A stretch of 27,924 nucleotides of DNA from an uncultured Gemmatimonadales bacterium (GCA_947259315.1 CAMYLR010000002.1:1-27924); one strand, 5' to 3'; shown: positions 17,813-26,867, counted from the stretch's first letter. Translations and numbers: made by a program. The notes: a model not told the origin generated them from the sequence alone.

Positions 17813-18655
17813 CTACTCGGCGGACCGCCAACCATCCGCCGGCCGGCGCATCCATAGCACCACGCACCCCACGATGACCGCGAGCGTGGTGGCCAATCCG
17901 CCCTCGATGCCGAAATCACCGCCGGTAAGGAGTGCCGGGCCGTGGAGCGACAGCGGTTGCCAACCGCCATCGAGTGACTGACCCGTCACGGTGAGTCCGA
18001 GCACCGGTCCCAACAGGAAGTTCCAGGCGAAATGTGCGGCGATCGGTAACCACAGGTTGCGGGTCACGAGGTACGCCAACCCGAATAGAACGCCGGCCAA
18101 AAGCAGATTGACGACCGGCAGGATCGCACCCTCGGTGAGCGCACCACCGTGCAGGGCGACGAAAAAGATCGACGACCACAGGAGCGCCTTCCACCAGCCG
18201 AACTTGTCTTCGATCGTCTGCAGAACGTAACCGCGCACGGTGACCTCTTGGGTCACCGCATTGGCCAACAGCGCGATCCCGAGAATCAGCACTGGAGACC
18301 CAAGTGAGCCGCTATCGCCTGACGCCCCAAGCCACCCTCCCGCCCACACCAGCAACAGCGCCAGCCCAAGCATCGCGCCGCCGAGCAGCAACCCGAGCCC
18401 GGTCTCGCTGAACAGTTGTCTGGTTTTAAAGCCCACGCTTCGAAACGGGCGGTGGTCGACGAATCGCAACATCAGCCACAGCGCTACCAGCAGCGTCAAT
18501 GCGCTCGCCGTCTCGGCGTACAGTCGATCGAGCGACGTGATCGACTCTTGGCTCGACCCAAACCCGCCACGCAACACGAAGAACGGCGCGAGCAGCACAC
18601 CCCAAACGATGAGCAACGCAAGGATGCGGAGCGCAATCGCGCCGACCGCTTTGAT
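17813..18655 (-). CDS. CPBP-family membrane protein (second copy), first motif altered, start uncertain
   Basis: This multi-pass protein (280 residues from 18655) shows CPBP motifs: QEVTVR at 136-141, where most members have EExxxR; FVALH with His169; and HFAWN with His208 and Asn212. The first Glu of motif 1 is Gln, though some relatives carry QE here. The start is a problem. The first membrane helix (from about residue 5) is preceded in frame by no ATG, GTG or TTG until GTG 18775, which would overlap most of the lipoprotein coding region and add 40 Arg- and Cys-rich residues that look like frame noise. ATC at 18655 (then AAA GCG GTC) is where a start is expected. TTG 18616 would cut into the first helix. 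The gene lies between the lipoprotein and VKOR genes. Confidence 0.85.
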   Translation of the reverse strand: MKAVGAIALRILALLIVWGVLLAPFFVLRGGFGSSQESITSLDRLYAETASALTLLVALWLMLRFVDHRPFRSVGFKTRQLFSETGLGLLLGGAMLGLALLLVWAGGWLGASGDSGSLGSPVLILGIALLANAVTQEVTVRGYVLQTIEDKFGWWKALLWSSIFFVALHGGALTEGAILPVVNLLLAGVLFGLAYLVTRNLWLPIAAHFAWNFLLGPVLGLTVTGQSLDGGWQPLSLHGPALLTGGDFGIEGGLATTLAVIVGCVVLWMRRPADGWRSAE

Positions 18656-18671
18656 CGTGGCAGTTAGGTGG

Positions 18672-18905
18672 CTAGTTATCCGGAACCGGGAAAGGGATCG
18701 GCGGGGGTGTGTCTTGGCACCCTTCCGGCGGTAGCGGCAACGTGCACAGCGCGTCGCCAGGATTCGTCGGAGCACCCGGTCCCGTCGGCCCGAACAGCGG
18801 CCCGTCTTCGGTGCCCAACGGGTTGGGGTCGCCCAATCCGCTGCAAGCCACCAGCGATACCGTGGCGATCAGGATGCAGGTGCGGATTGAAGAGATCATC
18901 TCCAT
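18672..18905 (-). CDS. small proline-rich lipoprotein with two extra cysteines
   Basis: This 77-residue protein has a signal peptide with lipobox LVAC (Cys21) and a mature part of 57 residues containing 16 prolines, many glycines and only two further cysteines, Cys54 and Cys63, spaced to allow a small disulfide loop. I recognise no domain. ATG 18905 is used; ATG 18899, two codons later, is also possible. It is the first gene of the minus-strand run that includes two CPBP proteins, a VKOR protein and an ABC exporter with adaptor, and it shares the divergent interval with imuA. It could be a substrate of that machinery or merely a small surface lipoprotein. Function unknown. Confidence 0.65.
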   Translation of the reverse strand: MEMISSIRTCILIATVSLVACSGLGDPNPLGTEDGPLFGPTGPGAPTNPGDALCTLPLPPEGCQDTPPPIPFPVPDN

Positions 18906-18957
18906 CCAGTTTATCCGCCCGTCTGAAATGGGGCAAATCCCCTCTTGCCACTTCTCG

Positions 18958-18977
18958 ATTTTCGGTTTATTTTCGGT
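18958..18977. promoter_or_regulatory. tandem 9-base direct repeat, candidate LexA-type operator of imuA-imuB-dnaE2
   Basis: ATTTTCGGT occurs twice, at 18958-18966 and 18969-18977, an exact repeat with an 11-base period (one helical turn). Within it, TTTC-N7-TTTC has the same geometry as the direct-repeat LexA box GTTC-N7-GTTC known from Alphaproteobacteria, though the first base differs. It lies 44-63 bases upstream of the imuA start, overlapping the expected -35 region of the TATAAA box downstream. Because imuA-imuB-dnaE2 cassettes are normally under LexA control, an operator here is plausible. It also lies in the interval shared with the divergent lipoprotein operon. Confidence 0.45.
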
Positions 18978-18997
18978 ATTCTTGCGGGACAGATCGC

Positions 18998-19020
18998 TAT
19001 AAACAGATAGGAATAGTTAT
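18998..19020 (+). promoter_or_regulatory. candidate -10 box and ribosome-binding site for imuA
   Basis: TATAAA at 18998-19003 is a plausible -10 box, with transcription expected to start near 19010; no clear -35 box lies 17 bases upstream, where the direct repeat ends instead. AGGA at 19009-19012 lies eight bases before the GTG start at 19021 and supports that start. An ATG at 19019 overlaps it but is followed at once by TGA. The promoter call is weak; the ribosome site is better supported. Confidence 0.4.
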
Positions 19021-19587
19021 GTGATAGACGAGGCGGAGTGGCGCATCGAACCGTTGGCAGGACGGTTGGTGGAGATCTCGGGGTCGGCCCCCACGGCGAC
19101 GCTGACCGCCGCCGCATCGCTCATCCTGGAAGCTCAGCGCCGGGGTGAGCTGGCGGCTTGGGTCGGGGCCCGCGATTCGATCTTCTTCCCCCCCGATTTC
19201 GCGGCCTCCGGGATCGACTTGAACGGGCTGCCGGTGATCCGCGCGCCGGACGACAAGAGAGCCTGGCGAGCCACCGACGCGTTGCTTCGATCGGGTGGGT
19301 TCGCGGTCGTCGTTATCGATCTCGGGTACCGAGCCGACCTGCCGCTCGCCGTTCAAACCCGTCTCGCCGGGCTCGCGCGAAAGCACCACACAGTGCTCCT
19401 TTGCATCACCCGAAAGGGGCGTCAGGTGCCTTCGCTGGGGTCGTTGGTTTCGATCCGTGCCGAAGTCGGAAAACGACGCGCCGACTTCGACCGTTTTGCG
19501 TGCCAGTTACGCGTCGTAAAAGACAAGCGCCAGGGACCGGGCTGGGGACATAGCGAGGTGTGTCGTGGACCGGATGGCTTGTGTTGA
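19021..19587 (+). CDS. imuA: ImuA-like RecA-fold protein of the mutasome
   Basis: This 188-residue protein has the shape of a reduced RecA core: RLVEISG at the Walker A strand, a helix of Ala/Leu residues, WVGARDSIFFPPDFAASGIDL (47-67), which is the RecA-family segment joining strand to helix, and VVVIDLGYRADLP at the Walker B strand. The Walker A loop is degenerate (GSAPTATLT instead of GxxxxGKT), as in ImuA proteins, so ATP binding is doubtful. ImuA works with ImuB and DnaE2 in damage-induced mutagenesis. The GTG start has AGGA upstream. The gene overlaps imuB by 23 bases. The call depends strongly on the neighbours because ImuA is poorly conserved. Confidence 0.85.
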   Translation: MIDEAEWRIEPLAGRLVEISGSAPTATLTAAASLILEAQRRGELAAWVGARDSIFFPPDFAASGIDLNGLPVIRAPDDKRAWRATDALLRSGGFAVVVIDLGYRADLPLAVQTRLAGLARKHHTVLLCITRKGRQVPSLGSLVSIRAEVGKRRADFDRFACQLRVVKDKRQGPGWGHSEVCRGPDGLC

Positions 19588-21049
19588 TGTTCCGGCGCTG
19601 CCACTCCAGATCTTGCTCCGCCGTCACTCCGATTGGGGATCGCTGCCGGTCGCGACCGTCGATCGGGACAAACCGCTGGGCATCATTCAATGCGTGAACG
19701 AACGCGCCCGGCGAATGCGAATCTTGCCTGGGATGCGCTATGCCACTGGGCTGTCACTATCGCGTGACCTTCGAGCCGGAGTCGTAGCCGATACCGAAAT
19801 CGCTGAGTACGTCGGCCGGCTGACGCGCTGGCTGTGGCGATTCAGCCCCCGGATCGAACCGTCGTCGAGGGAGCCGGGTGTCTTCTGGGTCGACGCCTCT
19901 GGCCTGTGCCCGCTGTACGCTTCGCTTCAGGAGTGGGCGTTGGAAGTTCGAGACAATCTGCGACAGGCGGGGTTCGAAGCGGTCGTCGGGATCGGGTTCT
20001 CGCGCTTTGGTAGCTACGCCGCGGCGCGATCAAGCACCGGCATCATCGTCTTCAGAGACACCGATCACGAGCACAAATACCTGCGTGCCGTTCCTATCGA
20101 CCGTCTCGGTTTCGACCCCGACCTGCGGGACAAGCTCTTCAAGCTCGGCATCCGAACATTGGGCGGCTTCGTCGATCTCCCAGCGGCTGGCATCCGCAAA
20201 CGGTTCGGTCCCGAAGCCCATGCACTCCACGAGATGGCGCGTGGCAGCGGATGGGCTCCGCTCGAGCCCGAGCCGTACCGGGCACCAGTCACCAGAACGA
20301 TGCTGCTCGAATACCCCGAGACAAACATCGACCGATTGATCGCCAACCTCGAGCCTCGACTGCAATCGATTCTGACAACGCTCGCATCAAAGAGTGCGGC
20401 TTTGGCCTCGCTCCGGATCGCCCTGTCGCTCGATGACGGCAGTGCGCATTACGAAAAACTGTCACCCGCGGCACCGACGCTCGACCTCGACCAGCTGCTC
20501 ACCTTGATCCGCTTGCGACTGGAAACGCTGGTGCTGTCGGCAGGCGTGACCGAGCTCGAGATCAAGGGTGTGGGCTCCCCAGCAGCGCAGCGCCAACTCG
20601 AGCTCTTTCGCGAAAAACCGCGCCGAACCCTGGAGGCGGTTAAACGGGCCTTCGCCAAGATCCGCGCCGAGCTGGGCAACGATGCGGTGGTGCGCGCCCA
20701 CCTGCACGATGGGCATCTCCCGGAGGCGCGCTTCGGGTGGGAGCCGCTCGACGAACTCACTCTCCCCGAGCCGACCGAGGTCACCCATCGCCCGCTGGTG
20801 CGACGGCTGTACTCGCCACCCATCCAGTTGCCACCGCGCGCGCGCCATGAACCGGACGGATGGTTGATCGCGCGGTTCGCCGACGGACCGGTCGTAGAGG
20901 TAATCGGCCCGCACATCGTATCGGGAGGATGGTGGACGCGAGACACCTCACGCGCCTATCACTACGTCCGCACGCGAAGCGGTCGCTGGCTTTGGATCTA
21001 TAACGATCGAAAACGCCGGCGCTGGTTTTTACACGGCGAAGTCGAATGA
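19565..21049 (+). CDS. imuB: ImuB, Y-family polymerase-like mutasome protein
   Basis: This 494-residue protein is related to Y-family DNA polymerases (DinB/UmuC) but belongs to the ImuB branch, which has lost catalytic acidic residues and acts as a hub linking DnaE2 to the beta clamp. It starts [16 protein letters not shown] (5-20), the usual ImuB N-terminus. Where active polymerases have S-x-D-E, it has FWVDASG (107-113), missing the second acid. Palm, finger and little-finger regions follow, and a C-terminal part (about 400-494) carries WW(T)RD and RWLWIYND-type motifs common in this family. GTG 19565 has GAGG close upstream; ATG 19574 is an alternative. The stop overlaps the dnaE2 ATG (ATGA). 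Confidence 0.93.
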   Translation: MDRMACVDVPALPLQILLRRHSDWGSLPVATVDRDKPLGIIQCVNERARRMRILPGMRYATGLSLSRDLRAGVVADTEIAEYVGRLTRWLWRFSPRIEPSSREPGVFWVDASGLCPLYASLQEWALEVRDNLRQAGFEAVVGIGFSRFGSYAAARSSTGIIVFRDTDHEHKYLRAVPIDRLGFDPDLRDKLFKLGIRTLGGFVDLPAAGIRKRFGPEAHALHEMARGSGWAPLEPEPYRAPVTRTMLLEYPETNIDRLIANLEPRLQSILTTLASKSAALASLRIALSLDDGSAHYEKLSPAAPTLDLDQLLTLIRLRLETLVLSAGVTELEIKGVGSPAAQRQLELFREKPRRTLEAVKRAFAKIRAELGNDAVVRAHLHDGHLPEARFGWEPLDELTLPEPTEVTHRPLVRRLYSPPIQLPPRARHEPDGWLIARFADGPVVEVIGPHIVSGGWWTRDTSRAYHYVRTRSGRWLWIYNDRKRRRWFLHGEVE

Positions 21050-24000
21050 CCGCGATGGCGAGCTCGTACGTCCCACTCTGGTGCAAGAGCAACTACTCGT
21101 TTCTCGAGGGCGCGAGTCACCCCGACGAGCTGATCGAAGAGGCCCATCGATTCGGACTGCGTGCATTGGCGTTGACCGATCGTGACGGGGTGTACGGGAT
21201 GGTGCGAGCGCACGTCAAGGCCCGGGAGCTGGGGCTGCAGCTGATCGTTGGCTCCGAGGTCACCCTGTTCGACGGTTCGACGGTGGTTTTGCTGGCGATG
21301 AACCGCGGCGGCTACGCCAACCTATGTCGGTTGATCTCCAAGGGGCGGCTTCGCTCCCCGAAAGGGTCGAGCCAGGTCCGCTGGGATGAGATCTGCACGC
21401 ACGCCGAGGGTCTGATCGCGCTCTGGGGCGGCGCGCGAAGCTTGCTCCTGGGCGTGCCCTACCCCGATGCGGTCGCCAACGATCTGCGGGACGCTTTTGG
21501 CGATCGGTTGTACGCGCTTCTCTCACGGCATCGGGAGGCCGAAGACGCCCGCGCGGAGCGCCACCTCCGCGCGCGCGCCGAGCGCTATGACATCCCCACG
21601 CTGGCCGGCATGGAGGTGCTGTACCACACCCCCGCCCGGAGTCAGCTCCACGATGTGCTGACTTGCATCCGACACGGAGTCACGCTGGCAACGGCGGGGC
21701 GGCTCATCAATTCGAACAGCGAGCACGCACTCCGCACGGCCTATGATTTCGCGATCCTCTACAGCGATGACCCGAGCTCCGTTCTGCGCACCGAAGAGGT
21801 CGCGGAGCGGTGTCGTTTTTCGTTAGCCGAGATCCGCTATCGATACCCATCCGAAAGACTCCCCGATGGAACGACGTCGTCCGAGTGGCTGCGGACCCTC
21901 GTCTTCGATGGCGCCAGCGAACGATACCCGGCAGGCGTTCCCGACAGAGTTTCTCAACAGCTCGAAAAGGAGCTCGCCGTCATTCGTGACCTCGAGTACG
22001 ACGGTTACTTCCTCACGATGTGGGAGGTCGTGAGATACTGCCGGCAGAAGAACATCCTATGTCAGGGACGCGGCTCAGCTGCCAACTCGGCGGTTTGCTA
22101 CTGCCTGGGAATCACCGCCATTGATCCGGTGCGTATGGGGCTTCTCTTCGAGCGCTTCATATCGAAGGAGCGCGCTGAGCCACCCGACATCGATCTCGAT
22201 ATCGAGCATGATCGCCGCGAAGAGGTGATTCAGCACGTCTATGGGAAGTACGGTCGGAGCCACGCCGCGATGGTGGCCAACTTCATCCGCTACCGATCCC
22301 GCTCGGCGGTGCGCGAAGTAGGCAAAGTCCTGGGGCTTCAGGAAACCGCCGTCGATCGGTTTGCGCGGTTGCTATCCCACTACGAGTCGGCGACACCCGA
22401 AACGTTTGTCGAGGCCGGCTTCAACCCCGACAACCGACTGCACCAACTCCTGCTCCGATTGACCACCGAGATCCAGGACTTTCCGCGTCACCTCTCGATC
22501 CACCCAGGGGGGTTTTTGCTCGGTCACGCACCGGTAAACGAACTCGTGCCGATCGAAAACGCCACCATGCCGGATCGTACGGTGATCCAATGGGACAAGA
22601 ACGACCTCGAGGACCTAGAACTCTTCAAGGTCGACCTGCTGGGCCTCGGAGCGTTGAACGTCGTTCATCGTTCGTTCGATCTCATCGAGCACCACTGCGG
22701 AAAGACGTTCACCCTGGTGACCATCCCACCTCAGGACGAACCGACTTTCGAGACGATCCGCAAAGGTGACACGGTCGGGGTTTTTCAGATCGAGAGTCGC
22801 GCTCAGATGGCGATGTTGCCGCGCATGAAGCCACGGCACTATTACGACTTGGTCATCGAGATCAGCATCGTCCGTCCCGGCCCGATCACCGGTGGCATGG
22901 TCCACCCCTACCTGCGGCGGCGAAACGGTGAGGAGCCGGTCACGTATCCACATCCATCGCTGGAGCCGATCCTAAAGAAAACGCTCGGGATCCCGCTCTT
23001 CCAAGAGCAGGTGATGCAGCTGGCGGTGGTGGCCGCTGACTATACGCCGGGCGAGGCCGATCAGCTGCGGCGTGACATGGCGGCGTGGCGAAGATCGGGT
23101 CGGATCGAGCGGCATAGAGAGCGGCTCATCTCGCGCATGATCCGCAAGGGCATTCAGGAGGAGTTCGCCGAGCGAGTGTTCAAGCAGATCCGAGGCTTTG
23201 GCGATTACGGTTTCCCCGAAAGCCACGCCGCCAGCTTCGCGCTGATCGGCTACGCCACCGCATGGCTAAAGGAGCACTACCCGGCGTCGTTTCTCTGCGC
23301 GCTGTTGAATGCCCAACCGATGGGCTTCTACAGCCCGGCTACCCTGATCGAAGACGCCAAGCGCCACGGTGTCGCGATCGGCCCGGTGGACGTTCATCGT
23401 AGCGATTGGGACTGCACGCTCGAGCCGGCCGAAGAGAGCGGCGAAGGGTTTCTCGTTCGCATGGGCTTGCGGTACGTAAAGGGGCTCCAAGAAGTCGACG
23501 GCCAACGGATCGTCGCGATGCGACAAGAGCGCGAGTTCCGATCACTCGACGATTTCGCCATCCGAACCCGGCTCGACGATGCTATGCTCGCCCGACTCGC
23601 CGAGTGTGGTGCGCTCGAGGGCTTTGAGGAGGAGCGACGCGACACACTGTGGGACGTGTTCGGCCTCGACCGAGACGAGGACGCGGGGCTCGACCTCGAG
23701 CTCGCCGAGCCCGAAGCGACGTTCCAAAACTTGAACGAGCTCGAGACGATCGGTTGGGATTACGACTTCACCTCTCACAGTCCGCGCGGGCATCCTCTCG
23801 CCCCGCTGCGGGAAGAGCTCACCCGAAAGCGACTCCCCGATTCAGAGACGGTTCGCGGCATGAAAGACGGCGACCACGTCCGTTACGCCGGACTCGTCAT
23901 CTGTCGTCAGCGTCCCGGAACAGCCAAAGGCGTGGTCTTCATGACGCTCGAGGACGAAGCCGGTTTCGTGAACGTCGTGATCTGGGAGCGGGTGTTTCAG

Positions 24001-24153
24001 AAGTACCGCCTGTTGGCAAAGACGGCTTCGTTTCTGGGAGTGACGGGTAAGCTCCAGGTTCAGTCAGGCGTCGTGCATCTGGTAGCCGAGAAGCTGTGGG
24101 CACCCCGGGTGCGCCTGAAGCCCAGCAAGACAAAGAGCCGCAACTTCCACTGA
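21046..24153 (+). CDS. dnaE2: error-prone DNA polymerase III alpha subunit DnaE2
   Basis: At 1035 residues this has the length of DnaE2, shorter than replicative DnaE1. It copies damaged DNA together with ImuA and ImuB. Order: PHP domain (about 8-220), palm/fingers with [18 protein letters not shown] (339-356), catalytic PDIDLDIEH with Asp383 and Asp385, third Asp530 in [12 protein letters not shown], the [11 protein letters not shown] segment, a helix-hairpin-helix region after [19 protein letters not shown], and an OB-fold (about 940-1015). The PHP N-terminus reads [17 protein letters not shown], whereas most DnaE2 proteins have an HxH metal motif (LHCHS) here, so a PHP metal site is probably lost. 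It is co-translated with imuB and ends 32 bases from the convergent regulator gene. Confidence 0.97.
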   Translation: MTAMASSYVPLWCKSNYSFLEGASHPDELIEEAHRFGLRALALTDRDGVYGMVRAHVKARELGLQLIVGSEVTLFDGSTVVLLAMNRGGYANLCRLISKGRLRSPKGSSQVRWDEICTHAEGLIALWGGARSLLLGVPYPDAVANDLRDAFGDRLYALLSRHREAEDARAERHLRARAERYDIPTLAGMEVLYHTPARSQLHDVLTCIRHGVTLATAGRLINSNSEHALRTAYDFAILYSDDPSSVLRTEEVAERCRFSLAEIRYRYPSERLPDGTTSSEWLRTLVFDGASERYPAGVPDRVSQQLEKELAVIRDLEYDGYFLTMWEVVRYCRQKNILCQGRGSAANSAVCYCLGITAIDPVRMGLLFERFISKERAEPPDIDLDIEHDRREEVIQHVYGKYGRSHAAMVANFIRYRSRSAVREVGKVLGLQETAVDRFARLLSHYESATPETFVEAGFNPDNRLHQLLLRLTTEIQDFPRHLSIHPGGFLLGHAPVNELVPIENATMPDRTVIQWDKNDLEDLELFKVDLLGLGALNVVHRSFDLIEHHCGKTFTLVTIPPQDEPTFETIRKGDTVGVFQIESRAQMAMLPRMKPRHYYDLVIEISIVRPGPITGGMVHPYLRRRNGEEPVTYPHPSLEPILKKTLGIPLFQEQVMQLAVVAADYTPGEADQLRRDMAAWRRSGRIERHRERLISRMIRKGIQEEFAERVFKQIRGFGDYGFPESHAASFALIGYATAWLKEHYPASFLCALLNAQPMGFYSPATLIEDAKRHGVAIGPVDVHRSDWDCTLEPAEESGEGFLVRMGLRYVKGLQEVDGQRIVAMRQEREFRSLDDFAIRTRLDDAMLARLAECGALEGFEEERRDTLWDVFGLDRDEDAGLDLELAEPEATFQNLNELETIGWDYDFTSHSPRGHPLAPLREELTRKRLPDSETVRGMKDGDHVRYAGLVICRQRPGTAKGVVFMTLEDEAGFVNVVIWERVFQKYRLLAKTASFLGVTGKLQVQSGVVHLVAEKLWAPRVRLKPSKTKSRNFH

Positions 24154-24185
24154 CAGAACAAATCGCATTACTTACGGAGCAGGTC

Positions 24186-26846
24186 TCACTCAAGCGCCTG
24201 GGCGGTGGCCTTTTCCAGGTTCATGGCCCAACCTTCCTCCCAAGCTGCAGCGAACGCCTCTTCGCCAAGTCGTTCCCGCACCTCATAGACCGAACGGTCG
24301 AGTAATGAGGGATCAGCGGCGTACAAAACAGAACCCACCGCTTGCCGCATCGCGTCTGACGCGGCAAACAGACGTGCTGCTCGTTCGGGTCGACTCTCGC
24401 GGTAAGCCTGACCCACCCCCATCAAACAGTATGAGATGATCCACTTGTTGTGCGTGACGGTCCCCAGTCGGAGCCCTTCGCGGTAGCACTTCAACGCCTG
24501 ATCCACATCGCCTGTCTCGATCGCGACCTGCCCCAGATTGAAGTACGCGATCTCGTCGTCCACGATATCGTCGGCCTCAACCAGCACCTGTTCGTACATC
24601 TCGCGAGCCAACTCGAAGTTGCCCTGTAACCGCGCGGTCTCCCCCATGTTGTTCAGCGCGACCGCGGCGGTGTGGGAATCGCCGACCTCGCGGGCCATTG
24701 CGAGGGCTTCCTGGTTGCGGGCGACCGATTCCGCGTAGTCGCCATCATCTTGTGCAGCCAGGGCGAGAATCGTCAGCGCGCGGGCGACGCCACCCTTGTC
24801 GTCCGCTTCACGAGCGATCGAGAGGCACTCCGTACCGGCCGAGCGAGAACGCTCGAGGTCACCTCGAACACGAGACAGATAGCCCAGGCCGGTGAGCGCG
24901 GTCACCTGCGTTTCAATCGGGGCGTTCCCGCCACAGCTGAGCGCCCGTTCCAGCGCATCGATGCCATCGGTCAAGTAGCCGTGCCACAGCCAGAAGCGGT
25001 ACAGCGCACCTGCCAACTCGAGCCCTGGCTCACACTCTCCAGGCGTTGTCTCGCTCCACTCCAGCGCCGCCCGGAAGTTGCCGTGCTCAGCCTCGAGCCG
25101 TTCCAGCCAGACCGCTTTGTCTTTGCCTACCAGCTCCGGATTCGTTCGCTTTGCCAGCGCCAGGAACCACGCGCGATGACGGCGGCACAGGGTGTCCAGC
25201 TCGCCCGAATCCGTCAGTCGTTCCCGGCAGTATTCGCGAACCGTTTCGAGAAGCCGGTACCGCGCTTCTCCACCGCGGTCCTCAACGACGACGAGCGATT
25301 TGTCCACGAGCTGTGAAAGCAGATCCAGGACCTCACCCTGATCGAGGTTCTCATCGTCAACCGCGACGACATGTTCCGCCGCCTCGAGCGTCCAACCACC
25401 GACAAAAATCGACAATCGCCGCAGCACCACCCGCTCCGTTTCAGACAGGAGCTGATAGCTCCAATCGAGCACCCCGCTCAGCGCCTGGTGGCGTTCCAAG
25501 ACCGTTCTACCCCCGCTCGTCAGGAGACGAAAACGGTCGTCGAGCCGCTCTTCGATTTGCTGGATCGGCAGCACCTTGACTCGGGCAGCCGCGAGCTCGA
25601 TCGCGAGCGGCATCCCATCCAGCCGATGACACACGTGCGCCACCGACTTCACGTTGTCGCTTGTGAGCTCAAAACTCGACTGGATGAGCTGCGCTCGATC
25701 GACGAACAGTCGCACCGCTTCGTAACCAGCGAGCTTGTCGATTCCGTCACCGGTCGCGAGCTCTTCCGATGTCGGCATCAGAAAAGGCGGGACGAGCCAT
25801 GTCGTCTCTCCGTAAACCCTCAGGGTCTCACGACTCGTCGCTAGTATCGTCACCTCGGGGCACGATCGAAGCACCGTTTCCGCGAGCTTGGCGCAGGAGT
25901 CGACCACATGCTCGCAGTTATCGAGAATCAACAAAACGTTCCGTTTCTCCAGGTGTGACAGCAGCAGGTCGGTCGCGCTTCGACCCGGATGCTCCCGGAG
26001 CCCGAGAGTCTGGGCTACTGTCTGTGACACCCGTGCCGGGTCAGTCAGTGAAGCGAGCTGGACGTACCACACACCAGCCCGGTATCGCTCCAGCACTTCG
26101 GCGGCCACCTGCAACGCGAGCCGGGTCTTCCCGCAACCGCCAGGACCGGTCAGCGTCAACAAGCGTGAGCTGCCTAGCAGTCCCGTGATCTCTTCGATGA
26201 CCTGCTCGCGACCGATAAAGCTCGTTAATTGCAAGGGCAGGTTGTGCGGCAAGGCATCGAGCGATGACAACGGCGGAAACTCCGAAGGCAGCTCGGGATG
26301 TACGAGCTGAAAAACGCGCGTCGGGTGTTGGAGGTCTTTCAGCCTGTGCTGTCCCAGGTCGCGCAATGAGACACGCGCGGGGAGGTTGTAACGTACCAGG
26401 TCGTGGACCGTATCGGAGACCAGCGTCTGCCCCCCGTGGCCCAACGCCAGAAGCCGCGCCACCCGACTCAGGGCCGGACCGAAGTAGTCCCCCTGACGCT
26501 CATCCGCCATGCCAGCGTGCAACGCCATCCGCACTCGAATCGAATCGCTCGAGTCACGAAGCAGATCGAGTTGTGCGTGAAGCGCGGCGTTCAGTGCCGC
26601 AGGGGCCGTATCAAACGCGGAGCATAGCGCATCCCCGATCGTCTTAAAGATGTACCCACCCTCATCGGCGATCGCCGAGCGCACGATTTTGTCGTGATGT
26701 TGGATCGCACCCCGCATCCGCTCGGTGTCCTCTTCCCAGAGCCGGGTGCTGTCCTCGATGTCGGTAAACAGAAGCGTAACCGTGCCGGTCGGCCGGCCGG
26801 GCGAGGTAGTCACCGCTTCGCTGGTCGAGGTCTGGGGACCAGCCAT
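24186..26846 (-). CDS. class III nucleotide cyclase domain / NB-ARC ATPase / TPR regulator fusion
   Basis: This 886-residue protein begins with a class III adenylate/guanylate cyclase homology domain (about 20-185), then an NB-ARC/AAA-type NTPase (about 205-480, Walker A GPGGCGKT at 234-241, Walker B LLILDN at 305-310, later GMPLAIELAAARV), a winged-helix part and tetratricopeptide-like repeats (about 580-860). In the cyclase domain the metal ligands Asp29 (FTDIE) and Asp72 (IGD) and substrate Lys68 are present, but the transition-state Asn is Ser127 (LSRVAR, with Arg131 kept), so activity may be low. Such fusions are common in Actinobacteria, Chloroflexota and similar groups, usually of unknown input. 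No DNA-binding domain is evident. ATG start with AGGAGG upstream. Confidence 0.9.
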   Translation of the reverse strand: MAGPQTSTSEAVTTSPGRPTGTVTLLFTDIEDSTRLWEEDTERMRGAIQHHDKIVRSAIADEGGYIFKTIGDALCSAFDTAPAALNAALHAQLDLLRDSSDSIRVRMALHAGMADERQGDYFGPALSRVARLLALGHGGQTLVSDTVHDLVRYNLPARVSLRDLGQHRLKDLQHPTRVFQLVHPELPSEFPPLSSLDALPHNLPLQLTSFIGREQVIEEITGLLGSSRLLTLTGPGGCGKTRLALQVAAEVLERYRAGVWYVQLASLTDPARVSQTVAQTLGLREHPGRSATDLLLSHLEKRNVLLILDNCEHVVDSCAKLAETVLRSCPEVTILATSRETLRVYGETTWLVPPFLMPTSEELATGDGIDKLAGYEAVRLFVDRAQLIQSSFELTSDNVKSVAHVCHRLDGMPLAIELAAARVKVLPIQQIEERLDDRFRLLTSGGRTVLERHQALSGVLDWSYQLLSETERVVLRRLSIFVGGWTLEAAEHVVAVDDENLDQGEVLDLLSQLVDKSLVVVEDRGGEARYRLLETVREYCRERLTDSGELDTLCRRHRAWFLALAKRTNPELVGKDKAVWLERLEAEHGNFRAALEWSETTPGECEPGLELAGALYRFWLWHGYLTDGIDALERALSCGGNAPIETQVTALTGLGYLSRVRGDLERSRSAGTECLSIAREADDKGGVARALTILALAAQDDGDYAESVARNQEALAMAREVGDSHTAAVALNNMGETARLQGNFELAREMYEQVLVEADDIVDDEIAYFNLGQVAIETGDVDQALKCYREGLRLGTVTHNKWIISYCLMGVGQAYRESRPERAARLFAASDAMRQAVGSVLYAADPSLLDRSVYEVRERLGEEAFAAAWEEGWAMNLEKATAQALE

Positions 26847-26867
26847 TTGAGGAAACCTCCTACGAGC

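Noticed and set aside
17803-17970. N-terminal extension of the VKOR gene
   Set aside because: It overlaps the end of the CPBP gene, adds a basic non-membrane segment and does not fit the VKOR family start; ATG 17802 is directly followed by the first membrane helix.
18930-18942. Inverted repeat GGGG-CAAAT-CCCC between the lipoprotein and imuA genes
   Set aside because: A four-base stem without a T-run is too weak to call a terminator or operator; chance is likely in GC-rich DNA.
22615-22953. Minus-strand open frame inside dnaE2
   Set aside because: Antisense to conserved DnaE2 motifs and without recognisable features.
24154-24185. Possible terminator between dnaE2 and the convergent regulator gene
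   Set aside because: The 32 bases hold no stem with a T-run on either strand.
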